The notes under the pieces are model-generated. The model was not told the origin of the DNA, did no database searches, and worked only from the letters and a program-made list of their open reading frames with translations. Source: Streptococcus agalactiae ATCC 13813 (lineage in GTDB: Bacteria; Bacillota; Bacilli; Lactobacillales; Streptococcaceae). From it: a stretch of 59,213 nucleotides of DNA. The stretch covers positions 545,200 through 604,412 of the forward strand of contig NZ_GL636070.1 of NCBI RefSeq assembly GCF_000186445.1, written 5' to 3'. The translations under genes and the position numbers were made by a program. This document shows, in pieces, positions 17,786-26,646 of the stretch. The number at the start of each line of letters is the position of its first letter. The stretch's first letter is position 1.

Positions 17786-18313
17786 TTGAGTATAGATGAT
17801 TATAGGCCGACCTTCGTGGTTGAGGCAGTTTATGATTTAAGAGCAGAAGATTTATTACGTCATGGCATTCGTGCGGTTTTAGTTGATTTAGATAATACAC
17901 TCATTGCTTGGAATAATCCAGATGGTACTGCTGAGGTGCGTGCATGGTTAGATGAGATGACAACAGCGGATATTTCAGTTGTAGTAGTGTCTAACAACAA
18001 TCATGCTCGCGTAGAACGTGCAGTATCACGTTTTGGTGTGGATTTTGTAAGTCGTGCGATGAAACCATTTACTCGTGGTATAAACATGGCAATTGAGCGT
18101 TATGGCTTTGATCGTGACGAGGTGATTATGGTTGGAGATCAATTGATGACAGATATTCGTGCTAGTCATCGCGCAGGAATAAAGTCCGTATTGGTAAAAC
18201 CAATTGTTAAATCTGATGCTTGGAATACCAAGTTCAATCGCTTACGTGAACGTCGCGTTTGGAAAAAAATAGAAGAGAATTACGGTAAAATCGTATATCA
18301 AAAAGGAATTTAA
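17786..18313 (+). CDS. yqeG: YqeG family HAD-IIIA phosphatase
   Basis: Putative phosphatase of the HAD IIIA class. The 175-residue protein has LVDLDNTLIAWN with the Asp nucleophile, VVSNNN, and VGDQLMTDI with the metal-binding Asp. The family N-terminus is SIDDYRPTFVVEAVYDL, so I place the start at TTG 17786, six bases after GGAG. ATG 17780 would sit directly on that Shine-Dalgarno, and the reading from 17753 adds an unrelated leader. It is the first gene of the conserved Firmicute yqeG-yqeH-yhbY-nadD-yqeK-rsfS-yqeM cluster, and its stop overlaps the yqeH start (TAATG). Confidence 0.9.
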   Translation: MSIDDYRPTFVVEAVYDLRAEDLLRHGIRAVLVDLDNTLIAWNNPDGTAEVRAWLDEMTTADISVVVVSNNNHARVERAVSRFGVDFVSRAMKPFTRGINMAIERYGFDRDEVIMVGDQLMTDIRASHRAGIKSVLVKPIVKSDAWNTKFNRLRERRVWKKIEENYGKIVYQKGI

Positions 18314-19431
18314 TGGAAGAGTTATTTTGTATTGGCTGCGGAGCCAGGATTCAAACTGAAAATAAAGATGCTGCTGGCTATACACCTCGTGCAGCACTTG
18401 AAAAAGGTTTAGAGACAGGAGAATTATACTGTCAGCGTTGTTTCAGATTGCGCCACTATAATGAGATTACTGACGTTCATATCACTGATGATGAATTTTT
18501 GAAATTACTACATGAGGTTGGAGATAGTGATGCCCTTGTGGTGAATGTCATTGATATTTTTGATTTCAATGGTTCAATTATTCCTGGTCTTAGTCGTTTC
18601 GTTGCAGGAAACGATGTTCTTTTAGTAGGAAATAAAAAAGATATTCTTCCCAAATCGGTTAAAGATGGAAAAGTAACACAATGGTTAACTGAGAGAGCTC
18701 ATGAAGAGGGGCTTCGTCCTGTTGATGTCATCTTGACAAGTGCCCAAAATCATCATGCTATTAAGGATTTGATTGATACGATTGAAAAGTATCGTCATGG
18801 TCGAGATGTTTATGTTGTTGGGGTTACTAATGTTGGAAAGTCAACTCTCATTAACGCTATTATTCGTGAAATTACTGGTAGTCGTGATGTTATTACGACC
18901 TCACGTTTCCCAGGTACAACATTAGATAAAATAGAAATACCTCTTGATGATGGTAGCTATATTTTTGATACTCCGGGTATTATTCATCGTCATCAAATGG
19001 CTCATTATTTGACAGCAAAAAATCTTAAATATGTTAGTCCTAAAAAAGAAATAAAACCCAAAACTTATCAGCTTAATTCAGAACAAACATTATTCTTGGC
19101 TGGCCTAGCACGTTTTGATTTTATTTCTGGTCAAAAACAAGGTTTTACGGCATATTTTGATAATAACCTGAATTTACACCGCACCAAACTAGTTGGAGCA
19201 GATGAATTTTACACTAAACATGTTGGAAAATTATTGACACCACCAACAGGTAAGGAAGTTTCAGATTTTCCTAAATTAGTTCGTCATGAATTTACAATCA
19301 AAGATAAAATGGATATTGTTTATTCGGGTCTTGGTTGGATACGTGTGAAATCAGAAGCAGAAAATCCAGTAGTAGTAGCTGCTTGGGCTCCAGAAGGCGT
19401 GGCAGTTGTTTTACGCAAAGCTTTAATTTAA
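18313..19431 (+). CDS. yqeH: ribosome biogenesis GTPase YqeH
   Basis: Circularly permuted GTPase needed for assembly of the 30S subunit. The 372-residue protein begins with a treble-clef zinc finger (CIGC at residues 6-9, CQRC near 40). The GTPase motifs come in permuted order: G4 VGNKKDI, then G1 GVTNVGKSTLIN, then G3 DTPGI. The C-terminal region after about residue 240 is the RNA-binding part. It overlaps yqeG by one base, indicating coupled translation. Confidence 0.95.
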   Translation: MEELFCIGCGARIQTENKDAAGYTPRAALEKGLETGELYCQRCFRLRHYNEITDVHITDDEFLKLLHEVGDSDALVVNVIDIFDFNGSIIPGLSRFVAGNDVLLVGNKKDILPKSVKDGKVTQWLTERAHEEGLRPVDVILTSAQNHHAIKDLIDTIEKYRHGRDVYVVGVTNVGKSTLINAIIREITGSRDVITTSRFPGTTLDKIEIPLDDGSYIFDTPGIIHRHQMAHYLTAKNLKYVSPKKEIKPKTYQLNSEQTLFLAGLARFDFISGQKQGFTAYFDNNLNLHRTKLVGADEFYTKHVGKLLTPPTGKEVSDFPKLVRHEFTIKDKMDIVYSGLGWIRVKSEAENPVVVAAWAPEGVAVVLRKALI

Positions 19432-19524
19432 TAACTAAATTAACCAGCAACAATATGACGATTTTTCATCTAATTTAGCTGATGATACAGTCATAATCCT
19501 ATAATAGATAAAAAGGAAACTAAT

Positions 19525-19842
19525 ATGTTAACATCTAAACAACGTGCTTTCTTAAAATCAGAAGCACATTCTATGAAACCCATTATTCAAATTGGGAAAA
19601 ATGGTTTAAATGATCAAATCAAAACAAGCGTACGTAATGCACTCGATGCACGTGAGCTAATCAAAGTAACCCTTTTACAAAATACCGATGAAGATATCCA
19701 CGATGTCGCTGAAGTTCTGGAAGATGAAATTGGCTGCGATACTGTCCTTAAAATAGGACGTATCTTGATTCTTTATAAAGAGTCAGCGCGCAAAGAAAAT
19801 CGTAAAATTTCAGTTAAAGTAAAAGCAGTAAAATCAAACTAA
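19525..19842 (+). CDS. yhbY: ribosome assembly RNA-binding protein YhbY
   Basis: CRM-domain RNA-binding protein associated with pre-50S subunits. The 105-residue protein has the family opening LTSKQRAFLKSEAH, the CRM loop IQIGKNGLN, and a basic C-terminus. A possible -10, TATAAT at 19500-19505, and AAAGGAAAC precede the ATG, so besides read-through from yqeH it may have its own promoter. Confidence 0.93.
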   Translation: MLTSKQRAFLKSEAHSMKPIIQIGKNGLNDQIKTSVRNALDARELIKVTLLQNTDEDIHDVAEVLEDEIGCDTVLKIGRILILYKESARKENRKISVKVKAVKSN

Positions 19843-19913
19843 ACTACAATAGATTAAGAAATAGAGTATAGAACTAAAAAACGATTTACCTAAGTTACAC
19901 TTCCGTATGATAG

Positions 19914-19942
19914 CTGATCATGATAATCAGTGTTTGTTTTTT
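19914..19942 (+). terminator. weak terminator-like hairpin between yhbY and nadD
   Basis: CTGAT (19914-19918) and ATCAG (19926-19930) form a short stem followed by a T-rich stretch; an attenuator is possible, since the cluster continues downstream. Confidence 0.45.
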
Positions 19943-19971
19943 TAGAGATACTACTTGTTCATGGAGGAATT

Positions 19972-20604
19972 ATGGCACTCGAATTGCTAACACCATTTAC
20001 AAAAGTTGAATTAGAAGAGAAAAAGCGAGATACTAACCGAAAACAAATTGGAATTATGGGAGGAAATTTTAACCCTGTTCATAACGCCCACCTTGTTGTT
20101 GCAGATCAAGTACGTCAGCAATTGTGTTTAGACCAAGTTTTGTTGATGCCTGAATTTCAGCCACCACATATTGATAAAAAAGAGACAATTGATGAACAGC
20201 ATCGTCTCAAGATGCTTGAATTAGCAATAGAAGGCATTGATGGTTTATCTATTGAACCAATTGAAATTGAACGTAAAGGTATCAGCTATACATACGATAC
20301 GATGAAGCTTCTAATTGAAAAAAATCCAGATGTTGATTATTATTTCATTATTGGGGCAGATATGGTGGAATATCTACCTAAGTGGCATCGTATTGATGAA
20401 CTTGTTAAAATGGTGCAGTTTGTTGGTGTTCAACGTCCAAAATATAAAGCTGGTACATCATATCCCGTTATTTGGGTGGATCTGCCATTGATGGATATCT
20501 CATCAAGTATGATTCGTCAATTTATTAAAAGTAATCGTCAGCCCAACTATTTACTGCCTAAAGAGGTATTAGATTATATCAGGAAAGAAGGTCTTTACAA
20601 ATGA
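19972..20604 (+). CDS. nadD: nicotinate-nucleotide adenylyltransferase
   Basis: Transfers AMP to nicotinate mononucleotide to give deamido-NAD. The 210-residue protein has the nucleotidyltransferase motif [14 protein letters not shown] and the second signature [10 protein letters not shown] near the C-terminus. ATG 19972 is fixed by GGAGGA upstream; the frame is open further back only into AT-rich sequence. Its last four bases overlap yqeK (ATGA). With the nicotinamidase at 7.4 kb, it covers two steps of the nicotinamide salvage route. Confidence 0.95.
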   Translation: MALELLTPFTKVELEEKKRDTNRKQIGIMGGNFNPVHNAHLVVADQVRQQLCLDQVLLMPEFQPPHIDKKETIDEQHRLKMLELAIEGIDGLSIEPIEIERKGISYTYDTMKLLIEKNPDVDYYFIIGADMVEYLPKWHRIDELVKMVQFVGVQRPKYKAGTSYPVIWVDLPLMDISSSMIRQFIKSNRQPNYLLPKEVLDYIRKEGLYK

Positions 20605-21188
20605 CCTACAAAGATTACACAGGTTTAGATCGGACTGAACTTTTGAGTAAAGTGCGTCATATGATGTCCGACAAGCGCTTTAATCATGTGTTAGGAGTAG
20701 AGCGTGCTGCAATAGAGTTAGCAGAACGGTATGGTTATGATAAGGAAAAAGCGGGTCTAGCTGCTTTATTACATGATTATGCTAAGGAACTATCTGATGA
20801 TGAATTTCTTAGATTAATTGATAAATACCAACTAGATCCCGACCTAAAAAAATGGGGTAATAATATTTGGCATGGTCTTGTTGGCATTTATAAAATACAA
20901 GAGGATCTAGCTATCAAAGATCAAGATATTTTAGCTGCTATTGCAAAACATACTGTTGGTTCAGCCCAAATGTCCACATTGGATAAAATCGTTTATGTAG
21001 CAGATTACATTGAACACAATCGAGATTTTCCAGGAGTTGAAGAAGCTCGTGAGTTAGCGAAAGTTGACCTTAATAAAGCAGTAGCTTATGAGACTGCTAG
21101 AACAGTCGCCTTTTTAGCAAGTAAGGCTCAGCCTATCTATCCTAAAACGATTGAAACCTATAATGCTTATATACCTTATCTCGACTAA
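20601..21188 (+). CDS. yqeK: HD-domain hydrolase YqeK (symmetrical Ap4A hydrolase)
   Basis: HD-domain phosphohydrolase; characterised YqeK proteins split Ap4A into two ADP. The 195-residue protein shows the metal-binding HD pattern: His in RFNHVLGVE, His-Asp in LLHDYAKEL, His in NIWHGLVG, and Asp in VYVADYIE. It overlaps nadD by four bases, the usual cluster arrangement. Confidence 0.92.
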   Translation: MTYKDYTGLDRTELLSKVRHMMSDKRFNHVLGVERAAIELAERYGYDKEKAGLAALLHDYAKELSDDEFLRLIDKYQLDPDLKKWGNNIWHGLVGIYKIQEDLAIKDQDILAAIAKHTVGSAQMSTLDKIVYVADYIEHNRDFPGVEEARELAKVDLNKAVAYETARTVAFLASKAQPIYPKTIETYNAYIPYLD

Positions 21189-21251
21189 TTCTTTTATTGA
21201 AATAATGGTCATGATAGGTTTGGCGATGCAGTGGTCATTTTGGAGGAAAGT

Positions 21252-21773
21252 ATGACTTGTGCACTTTTACTAATTGATATCCAACAAGGCATTATGGATA
21301 AGAAACCAAAGCATTTAACAAATTTTGCAGAGCTTTTAGATGATTTACTTTTAAGTGCCAAAGGTTCTAATTGTGAAGTGATATGGATAAGGCATCATGA
21401 TAAGGAATTGCCTCAAGGTTCTCCACAGTGGGAGATTTGGGAACAACGACATCTTGTGACGCATCACAAAATAATTGATAAAACTTACAATAGTTGTTTT
21501 AAAGATACTCATTTACATGATTACTTGCAAAGTAAGCATATTAGTCAATTAATCATGATGGGACTTCAAACAGAATACTGTTTTGATACATCAGTAAAAG
21601 TTGCTTTTGAATATGGTTATGATATCTTTATTCCACAAGGTGGACACCTAACATTTGATACACTAACTTTAAGTGGGGATTCTATTAAAAAACATTACGA
21701 GAATATTTGGCATCATCGTTTTGCGACAATGGTAGCAAAAGATAGCTTATTGAAATTAATAAACGAGGAATAA
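21252..21773 (+). CDS. isochorismatase-family cysteine hydrolase
   Basis: Second isochorismatase-fold hydrolase of the window, unrelated in detail to the nicotinamidase. The 173-residue protein has the Asp-Lys-Cys triad in [20 protein letters not shown] and [10 protein letters not shown]. It lacks the metal-binding Asp-x-His segment of nicotinamidases, so the substrate is unknown. ATG 21252 has GGAGGA upstream and is preferred over the earlier GTG 21231. It is inserted between yqeK and rsfS, one base before the rsfS start, and therefore probably cotranscribed. Confidence 0.85.
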   Translation: MTCALLLIDIQQGIMDKKPKHLTNFAELLDDLLLSAKGSNCEVIWIRHHDKELPQGSPQWEIWEQRHLVTHHKIIDKTYNSCFKDTHLHDYLQSKHISQLIMMGLQTEYCFDTSVKVAFEYGYDIFIPQGGHLTFDTLTLSGDSIKKHYENIWHHRFATMVAKDSLLKLINEE

Positions 21774-21774
21774 A

Positions 21775-22131
21775 ATGACAGAAAAAGACTTACTACAGCT
21801 AGTCGTTAAGGCTGCAGATGAAAAACGAGCAGAAGATATTGTAATTTTAGATTTACAGCCTGTAACGAGTGTTGCAGATTACTTTGTGATTATGAGTGCA
21901 AGTAATAGTAGGCAGTTAGAAGCAATCGCAGACAATATCCGTGAACAAGTAAAAGGAAATGGTGGGGATGCTAGCCACCTTGAAGGCGATAGTAAAGCTG
22001 GTTGGGTACTTCTTGACCTCAATAGCGTCGTGGTTCATATCTTCTCTGAAGATGAGAGACAGCACTATAACCTTGAAAAACTTTGGCATGAAGCACCATT
22101 GCTTGATGCTGAAGACTTTATGACAGAATAA
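21775..22131 (+). CDS. rsfS: ribosomal silencing factor RsfS
   Basis: Binds ribosomal protein uL14 and blocks subunit joining in starvation. The 118-residue protein has the family signature [21 protein letters not shown] and [15 protein letters not shown]. It starts one base after the preceding stop and is followed by a strong terminator-like hairpin before yqeM. Confidence 0.95.
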   Translation: MTEKDLLQLVVKAADEKRAEDIVILDLQPVTSVADYFVIMSASNSRQLEAIADNIREQVKGNGGDASHLEGDSKAGWVLLDLNSVVVHIFSEDERQHYNLEKLWHEAPLLDAEDFMTE

Positions 22132-22135
22132 AGCT

Positions 22136-22158
22136 AAGCAGTCTTGGGACTGCTTTTT
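22136..22158 (+). terminator. terminator or attenuator after rsfS
   Basis: AAGCAGTC (22136-22143), loop, GACTGCTT (22148-22155), then T residues. Confidence 0.75.
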
Positions 22159-22196
22159 GAGAGATGTAATATCAAGAAAGATTTGAGAACTATTAT

Positions 22197-22931
22197 ATGG
22201 CAACGTATGAAACTTTTGCAGCTGTTTATGATGCTGTCATGGATGATACTTTATATGATAAATGGACTGATTTTTCACTTCGTCATTTTCCAAAAGGTAA
22301 GAAAAAACTTTTGGAATTAGCATGTGGTACGGGAATTCAGTCTGTTCGATTTGCACAAGCTGGTTATGCTGTTACAGGACTTGATCTTAGTGGCGATATG
22401 CTGAAACTTGCCAAAAAACGTGCAACTTCTGCTCACCAAAGTATCCAGTTTATTGAAGGAAATATGTTAGATTTATCTAATGTAGGTAAATATGATCTCA
22501 TCACGTGCTATTCAGACTCTATTTGTTATATGCAAGATGAAGTTGAGGTTGGTGATGTTTTTATCGAGGTCTATAAGGCCTTAGAAGAAAATGGCGTCTT
22601 TATTTTTGATGTTCATTCGACTTATCAAACAGATAAAGTATTTCCTGGTTATTCTTATCATGAAAATGCAGATGACTTTGCTATGGTGTGGGATACTTAT
22701 GAAGATGATGCACCTCATTCTATTGTCCATGAATTAACATTTTTTGTTCAAGAAGAAGATGGTCGATTTACACGTCATGATGAAGTTCATGAAGAGCGTA
22801 CTTATGATATTTTGACTTATGATATTTTACTTGAACAGGCAGGTTTTAAAGATGTTAAGGTGTATGCAGATTTTGAAGATAAAAAACCAACTGCAACTTC
22901 TGCTCGCTGGTTTTTTGTAGCTCATAAATAA
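22197..22931 (+). CDS. class I SAM-dependent methyltransferase, YqeM type
   Basis: Methyltransferase of unknown substrate, regularly found after rsfS in Firmicutes. The 244-residue protein has the AdoMet-binding motif I LLELACGTGIQS, the motif II acidic residue in GLDLSGDML, and the typical N-terminal TYETFAAVYDAVMDD. It is separated from rsfS by a terminator, so it may be expressed mainly by read-through or from a promoter in the 65-base gap. Confidence 0.9.
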   Translation: MATYETFAAVYDAVMDDTLYDKWTDFSLRHFPKGKKKLLELACGTGIQSVRFAQAGYAVTGLDLSGDMLKLAKKRATSAHQSIQFIEGNMLDLSNVGKYDLITCYSDSICYMQDEVEVGDVFIEVYKALEENGVFIFDVHSTYQTDKVFPGYSYHENADDFAMVWDTYEDDAPHSIVHELTFFVQEEDGRFTRHDEVHEERTYDILTYDILLEQAGFKDVKVYADFEDKKPTATSARWFFVAHK

Positions 22932-22953
22932 GTAATAATTTGGAGGTAAAAAG

Positions 22954-23205
22954 ATGATAATATTCTTATACGCTTGTCTGATGATATTTGGGATACTTTA
23001 TATTATTGAACGTCGGGTAAGTCAGAAAAAGTCTAAAGTTATTTTGGGATTATTGATGAACCCTAAACTTCATTTGGATTTATTATCGGCATTAAAACCA
23101 TTTGAAAAAGAAACAGATCGTCTCATATACCTTCGTAAAACTTATCACCTAGATATTATTGATGCTGTTACTTTAAATAATCAATTGAAAGAGAAAGAAG
23201 TATGA
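22954..23205 (+). CDS. small membrane-anchored protein of unknown function
   Basis: I do not recognise a family. The 83-residue product has one hydrophobic segment (residues 1-18, rich in Ile, Leu and Phe), then a basic stretch (RRVSQKKSK) and a soluble helical tail with mixed charge. This predicts a single-pass protein with a cytosolic C-terminus. TGGAGG precedes the ATG. It lies 22 bases after the methyltransferase and overlaps tmcAL by four bases (ATGA), so translation with tmcAL is coupled and the gene is very probably real. Confidence 0.75.
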   Translation: MIIFLYACLMIFGILYIIERRVSQKKSKVILGLLMNPKLHLDLLSALKPFEKETDRLIYLRKTYHLDIIDAVTLNNQLKEKEV

Positions 23206-24311
23206 CAGTTACAGGAATTGTTGCCGAATTTAATCCCTTTCATAATGGCCATAAGTACCTTTTAGAACAAGCTCAAGGAATAAAAGTAATAGCCATGTCG
23301 GGTAATTTTATGCAACGTGGTGAGCCGGCGATTGTAGATAAATGGACCCGTGCCCAGATGGCACTAGAAAATGGTGCTGATTTAGTGATTGAACTCCCTT
23401 TTCTGGTTTCGGTACAGTCAGCGGATTATTTCGCTAGTGGAGCTGTGTCTATCCTGGCACGATTAGGTGTGGATAACTTATGCTTCGGTACCGAAGAAAT
23501 GCTTGATTATGACCGTATTGGGGATATTTATGTGAATAAAAAAGAGGAGATGGAAGCTTTTTTGAAAAAACAATCGGATTCTCTTTCCTATCCACAAAAA
23601 ATGCAAGCTATGTGGCAAGAATTTGCAGGGATTGCATTTTCGGGACAAACCCCAAATCACATTTTAGGCTTAGCCTACACCAAAGCAGCTAGCCAAAATG
23701 GTATTCGATTAAATCCGATACAACGTCAAGGAGCTGGTTATCATTCATCAGAAAAAACAGAGATATTTGCTTCTGCAACAAGTCTTCGTAAACATCAATC
23801 TGATCGTTTCTTTGTAGAAAAAGGTATGCCTAACAGTGACTTGTTTTTGAATAGTCCACAAGTAGTTTGGCAAGATTATTTTAGTTTACTCAAATATCAG
23901 ATAATGACGCATTCTGATTTGACACAAATTTATCAAGTGAATGAAGAGATAGCCAATCGTATAAAAAGTCAAATTCGTTATGTGGAGACTGTGGATGAGT
24001 TAGTTGATAAAGTCGCAACTAAACGGTATACCAAAGCAAGAATTCGACGTTTATTAACCTATATCTTGATAAATGCTGTGGAAAGTCCGATACCAAATGC
24101 TATTCATGTCTTAGGTTTTACACAAAAAGGTCAACAGCATTTAAAGTCTGTGAAGAAGTCTGTGGATATCGTGACGAGGATTGGTTCACAAACGTGGGAT
24201 AGTTTGACGCAACGAGCAGATTCTGTTTATCAGATGGGAAATGCTAATATAGCAGAGCAAACATGGGGACGTATCCCTTTTCATCAATCTGTTAGTCAAA
24301 GTGACCTTTGA
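23202..24311 (+). CDS. tmcAL: tRNA(Met) cytidine acetate ligase TmcAL (YlbM)
   Basis: Uses acetate and ATP to make N4-acetylcytidine at the wobble position of elongator tRNA(Met). The 369-residue protein opens with the nucleotidyltransferase motif [13 protein letters not shown] and continues with [20 protein letters not shown], both family-defining. The C-terminus is the basic tRNA-binding part. It overlaps the upstream small membrane-protein gene by four bases and closes the yqeG-type cluster. Confidence 0.93.
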   Translation: MTVTGIVAEFNPFHNGHKYLLEQAQGIKVIAMSGNFMQRGEPAIVDKWTRAQMALENGADLVIELPFLVSVQSADYFASGAVSILARLGVDNLCFGTEEMLDYDRIGDIYVNKKEEMEAFLKKQSDSLSYPQKMQAMWQEFAGIAFSGQTPNHILGLAYTKAASQNGIRLNPIQRQGAGYHSSEKTEIFASATSLRKHQSDRFFVEKGMPNSDLFLNSPQVVWQDYFSLLKYQIMTHSDLTQIYQVNEEIANRIKSQIRYVETVDELVDKVATKRYTKARIRRLLTYILINAVESPIPNAIHVLGFTQKGQQHLKSVKKSVDIVTRIGSQTWDSLTQRADSVYQMGNANIAEQTWGRIPFHQSVSQSDL

Positions 24312-24354
24312 TTTAAGCTTTATAAATTAATCATCACAAAATAATATTTTTCCC

Positions 24355-24385
24355 TTGACCCTTACTTAACGTTATACATTATACT
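24355..24385 (+). promoter_or_regulatory. MerR-type promoter with 19-base spacer and central dyad
   Basis: TTGACC (24355-24360), 19 bases, TATACT (24380-24385). The palindrome TAACGTTA (24367-24374) sits at the centre of the spacer. Over-long spacers with a central dyad are the hallmark of MerR-family targets, so the gene is probably autoregulated. Confidence 0.65.
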
Positions 24386-24403
24386 CTTTTTAGAGAGGTT
24401 ATT

Positions 24404-25116
24404 ATGAAAACAGTTAAAGAAATAAGTCACATTTCTGGTATTAGTGTGCGCACACTTCATTATTATGATGAAATAGATTTGTTACCTCCTTCATTTGTAG
24501 GAGAGAATGGTTATCGTTACTATGATGATGAATCACTGATCAAGTTACAAGAAATTTTGTTATTAAGGAACTGGAATTTCCTCTTAAAAAAATAAAAGAG
24601 ATAATGGATAGTCCAAATTATGATCGTAATCAAGCACTTCTTGATCAAATTAGGTGGCTGGAACTAAAGAAACAGCGACTAGAAGAAGTAATTGAACATG
24701 CAAAGTCTATCCAGAGGGGTAAAAATATGTCAGATTTTACAGCTTATAATCAAGAGGAATTAGAAGCATTTCAAGAGGAAGCTAGAACACGCTGGGGGGA
24801 TACAGATAGTTACAAAGAATTTGAAAATAGCCATAGTAAGAATGATTTTTCAATGATTTCACAAGCTATGAGTCAGATTTTTAAAGACTTTGGACAGTTG
24901 AAAGAACTTTCTCCGACAGATGAGAAAGTTCAAAAACAAGTTCAGATTTTACAAGATTATATCACAGCTCAGTTTTACAACTGCACTAACGATTTATTAG
25001 CAAGTCTTGGAATAATGTACATCCAAGATGAGCGTTTCCAAAAGTCTATTGATAATTGGGGAGGCCAGGGAACAGCATTATTTGTTTCTAAAGCTATAGA
25101 TAGCTATTGTCATTAG
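24404..25116 (+). pseudogene. MerR-family regulator with TipAS effector domain, frameshifted
   Basis: Mta/TipA-like drug-sensing regulator. The N-terminal part (24404-24595) is a MerR winged helix (ISHISGISVRTLHYYDEIDLL). It runs out of frame after LQEILLLR and stops at 24595. The -1 frame from about 24568 would continue ELEFPLKKIKEIMDSPNYD, then the coiled coil, then the TipAS domain (FTAYNQEELEAFQEEARTRWG to the end). One missing G near 24567 explains it; the repaired protein would be about 237 residues. ATG 24727 lies seven bases after AGAGGGG and would yield a 129-residue free TipAS domain. A sequencing error is the alternative. Confidence 0.85.
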
Positions 25117-25199
25117 GCTATATTTTAGGTTTGCAATGAAATGATAGGAATCAAGGAACAGTAGACATTATTAAAAATGTCAGACTCTTATCTAAATTT

Positions 25200-25228
25200 T
25201 TGACAGTAAGGAGCAAAAAGAGTAGACT
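25200..25228 (+). promoter_or_regulatory. sigma-A promoter of the cupin gene
   Basis: TTGACA (25200-25205), 17 bases, TAGACT (25223-25228). Confidence 0.65.
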
Positions 25229-25254
25229 GTAGGCATAGAAAGGTAGGTATCGTT

Positions 25255-25659
25255 ATGAAAGGATTTCATGGGAATATCGAAAAATTGACACTAGGAAATA
25301 CAAATTTCCGCCAAGTCCTCTATACCGCAGAACATTGTCAACTCGTTTTAATGACACTGCCTGTTGGTGGAGAAATTGGTAGCGAGATTCATGCAGAAAA
25401 TGATCAGTTTTTCCGTTTTGAAGCTGGTCATGGTAAGGTTGTCATTGATGGTAATGAATATGAAGTTGCAGATGGAGACGCTATAATAGTTCCGGCAGGT
25501 GCTGAACATAACGTAATTAACACTTCTGAAACTGAGATGTTAAAACTCTATACAATTTACAGTCCAGCTCATCACAAAGATGGTATTATCCGTGCCACAA
25601 GAGAAGAAGCTGAAGAAAATGAAGAAGATTTTGATGGAGTTACTACTGAAACTAAATAA
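25255..25659 (+). CDS. cupin-domain protein
   Basis: Small single-domain cupin of 134 residues with unknown ligand. Cupin motif 1 is visible as GSEIHAENDQFFRFEAGHG and motif 2 as GDAIIVPAGAEHNVIN, with His and Glu positions suitable for one metal ion. The C-terminal 25 residues are strongly acidic (ATREEAEENEEDFDG). AAAGGTAGG precedes the ATG. It has its own promoter and terminator, and the neighbours do not suggest a pathway. Confidence 0.85.
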   Translation: MKGFHGNIEKLTLGNTNFRQVLYTAEHCQLVLMTLPVGGEIGSEIHAENDQFFRFEAGHGKVVIDGNEYEVADGDAIIVPAGAEHNVINTSETEMLKLYTIYSPAHHKDGIIRATREEAEENEEDFDGVTTETK

Positions 25660-25668
25660 TACTAGACT

Positions 25669-25697
25669 AAAAAGCGCTATGTCAATAGCGCTTTTTA
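25669..25697. terminator. terminator after the cupin gene
   Basis: AAAGCGCTA and TAGCGCTTT form a 9-bp stem around a six-base loop, followed by T residues. Confidence 0.85.
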
Positions 25698-25923
25698 GCT
25701 TAATAGTAGTCATTTCTTGGAGAATATAAATAGTAATTTAGGAAGTAATTTTAATAACCGAGCTTTTAAGGAAACGTTAAGTAAGGGCGGTTATACTATA
25801 AACATCCTAAACTTTTTTCATAAAATCTCCAGAAAGAACACTAAGTATTTTGGTGTTTTTTCTATTTTGAAAGCATACTGCAACTATGAAAAACCAGAAA
25901 GTATTAACTTTCTGGTTTTTTAG
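25698..25923. other. gene-poor gap between cupin and glpF, holding one terminator
   Basis: An ACCAGAAAGT...ACTTTCTGGT hairpin with A and T flanks at about 25889-25920 terminates glpF on the minus strand. A weaker AACAC...GTGTT stem with a T run lies at 25837-25862. A 68-codon plus-strand frame from TTG 25717 has no plausible domain and ends inside the glpF terminator; I do not call it a gene. Confidence 0.6.
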
Positions 25924-26637
25924 TTAAACTAAAGTCAAAGCAATATTGTATAAGATAGCCCCAAGGACACCGCCGATAATTGGACCTACAACTGGAATCC
26001 AAGCGTATGACCAATCTGAGTTACCCTTATTTTCAATAGGTAAGATAGCATGCATAAGACGAGGCCCTAGGTCACGTGCAGGGTTAATAGCATAACCAGT
26101 TGTTGGACCAAGAGAGAATCCTACTGCGAAAATAACTATACCAACGATAATTGGACCAAGACCTGCTGCAACTTTACTAGGACCAATTGCCATAATTGTA
26201 ATCACAAGAATAGCAGTACCGATAATTTCACCAAGGAGATTCGATGGTGTATGGCGGATAGCAGGTCCGGTTGAGAAGCTGGCAAGGATAAGTCCACTAT
26301 CTTTTGTTTCTTTCCAATGAGGATAATAATGTAACCATAAAATAGTTGCCGCAACCATTGCTCCTAACATCTGTGCAATGATAAAGGGGATAACTTGTCC
26401 CCAAGAAATTGCTCCAATAGAAGCCATTGCTAATGTGACTGCTGGATTTAGATGAGCAGGACTAAATAATCCAGAAACATAAACAGCAACGGTACAAGCA
26501 ATTCCCCAACCAAAAACAATAGCAGTCCATCCAGTTCCTTCTTCTTTGGTTTTACTGAGCACATTTCCTGCAACTACGCCATCCCCAAGAAGAACCAAAA
26601 TAAATGTTCCTAAAAATTCCCCAAGAAATTGAGTTAT
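25924..26637 (-). CDS. glpF: aquaglyceroporin / glycerol facilitator, MIP family, probable AUA (or AUU) start
   Basis: Membrane channel for glycerol or dihydroxyacetone uptake into the dha pathway. The protein (about 237 residues) has two NPA half-helices, HLNPAVT and AINPARDLGPR, the second with the Asp typical of glycerol-conducting channels. The first helix would be TQFLGEFLGTFILVLLGDG, but no ATG, GTG or TTG precedes it. The candidates are ATA at 26637 (five bases after GGAG) or ATT at 26640 (two bases). Starting at TTG 26598 would remove half of the first helix. It lies nine bases after dhaM, whose stop codon overlaps the Shine-Dalgarno, so translational coupling may help initiation. Confidence 0.82.
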   Translation of the reverse strand: MTQFLGEFLGTFILVLLGDGVVAGNVLSKTKEEGTGWTAIVFGWGIACTVAVYVSGLFSPAHLNPAVTLAMASIGAISWGQVIPFIIAQMLGAMVAATILWLHYYPHWKETKDSGLILASFSTGPAIRHTPSNLLGEIIGTAILVITIMAIGPSKVAAGLGPIIVGIVIFAVGFSLGPTTGYAINPARDLGPRLMHAILPIENKGNSDWSYAWIPVVGPIIGGVLGAILYNIALTLV

Positions 26638-26646
26638 AATATCTCC

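Noticed and set aside
25717-25923. 68-codon plus-strand frame starting at TTG
   Set aside because: No recognisable domain, unusual composition, and its end lies within the glpF terminator; treated as non-coding.
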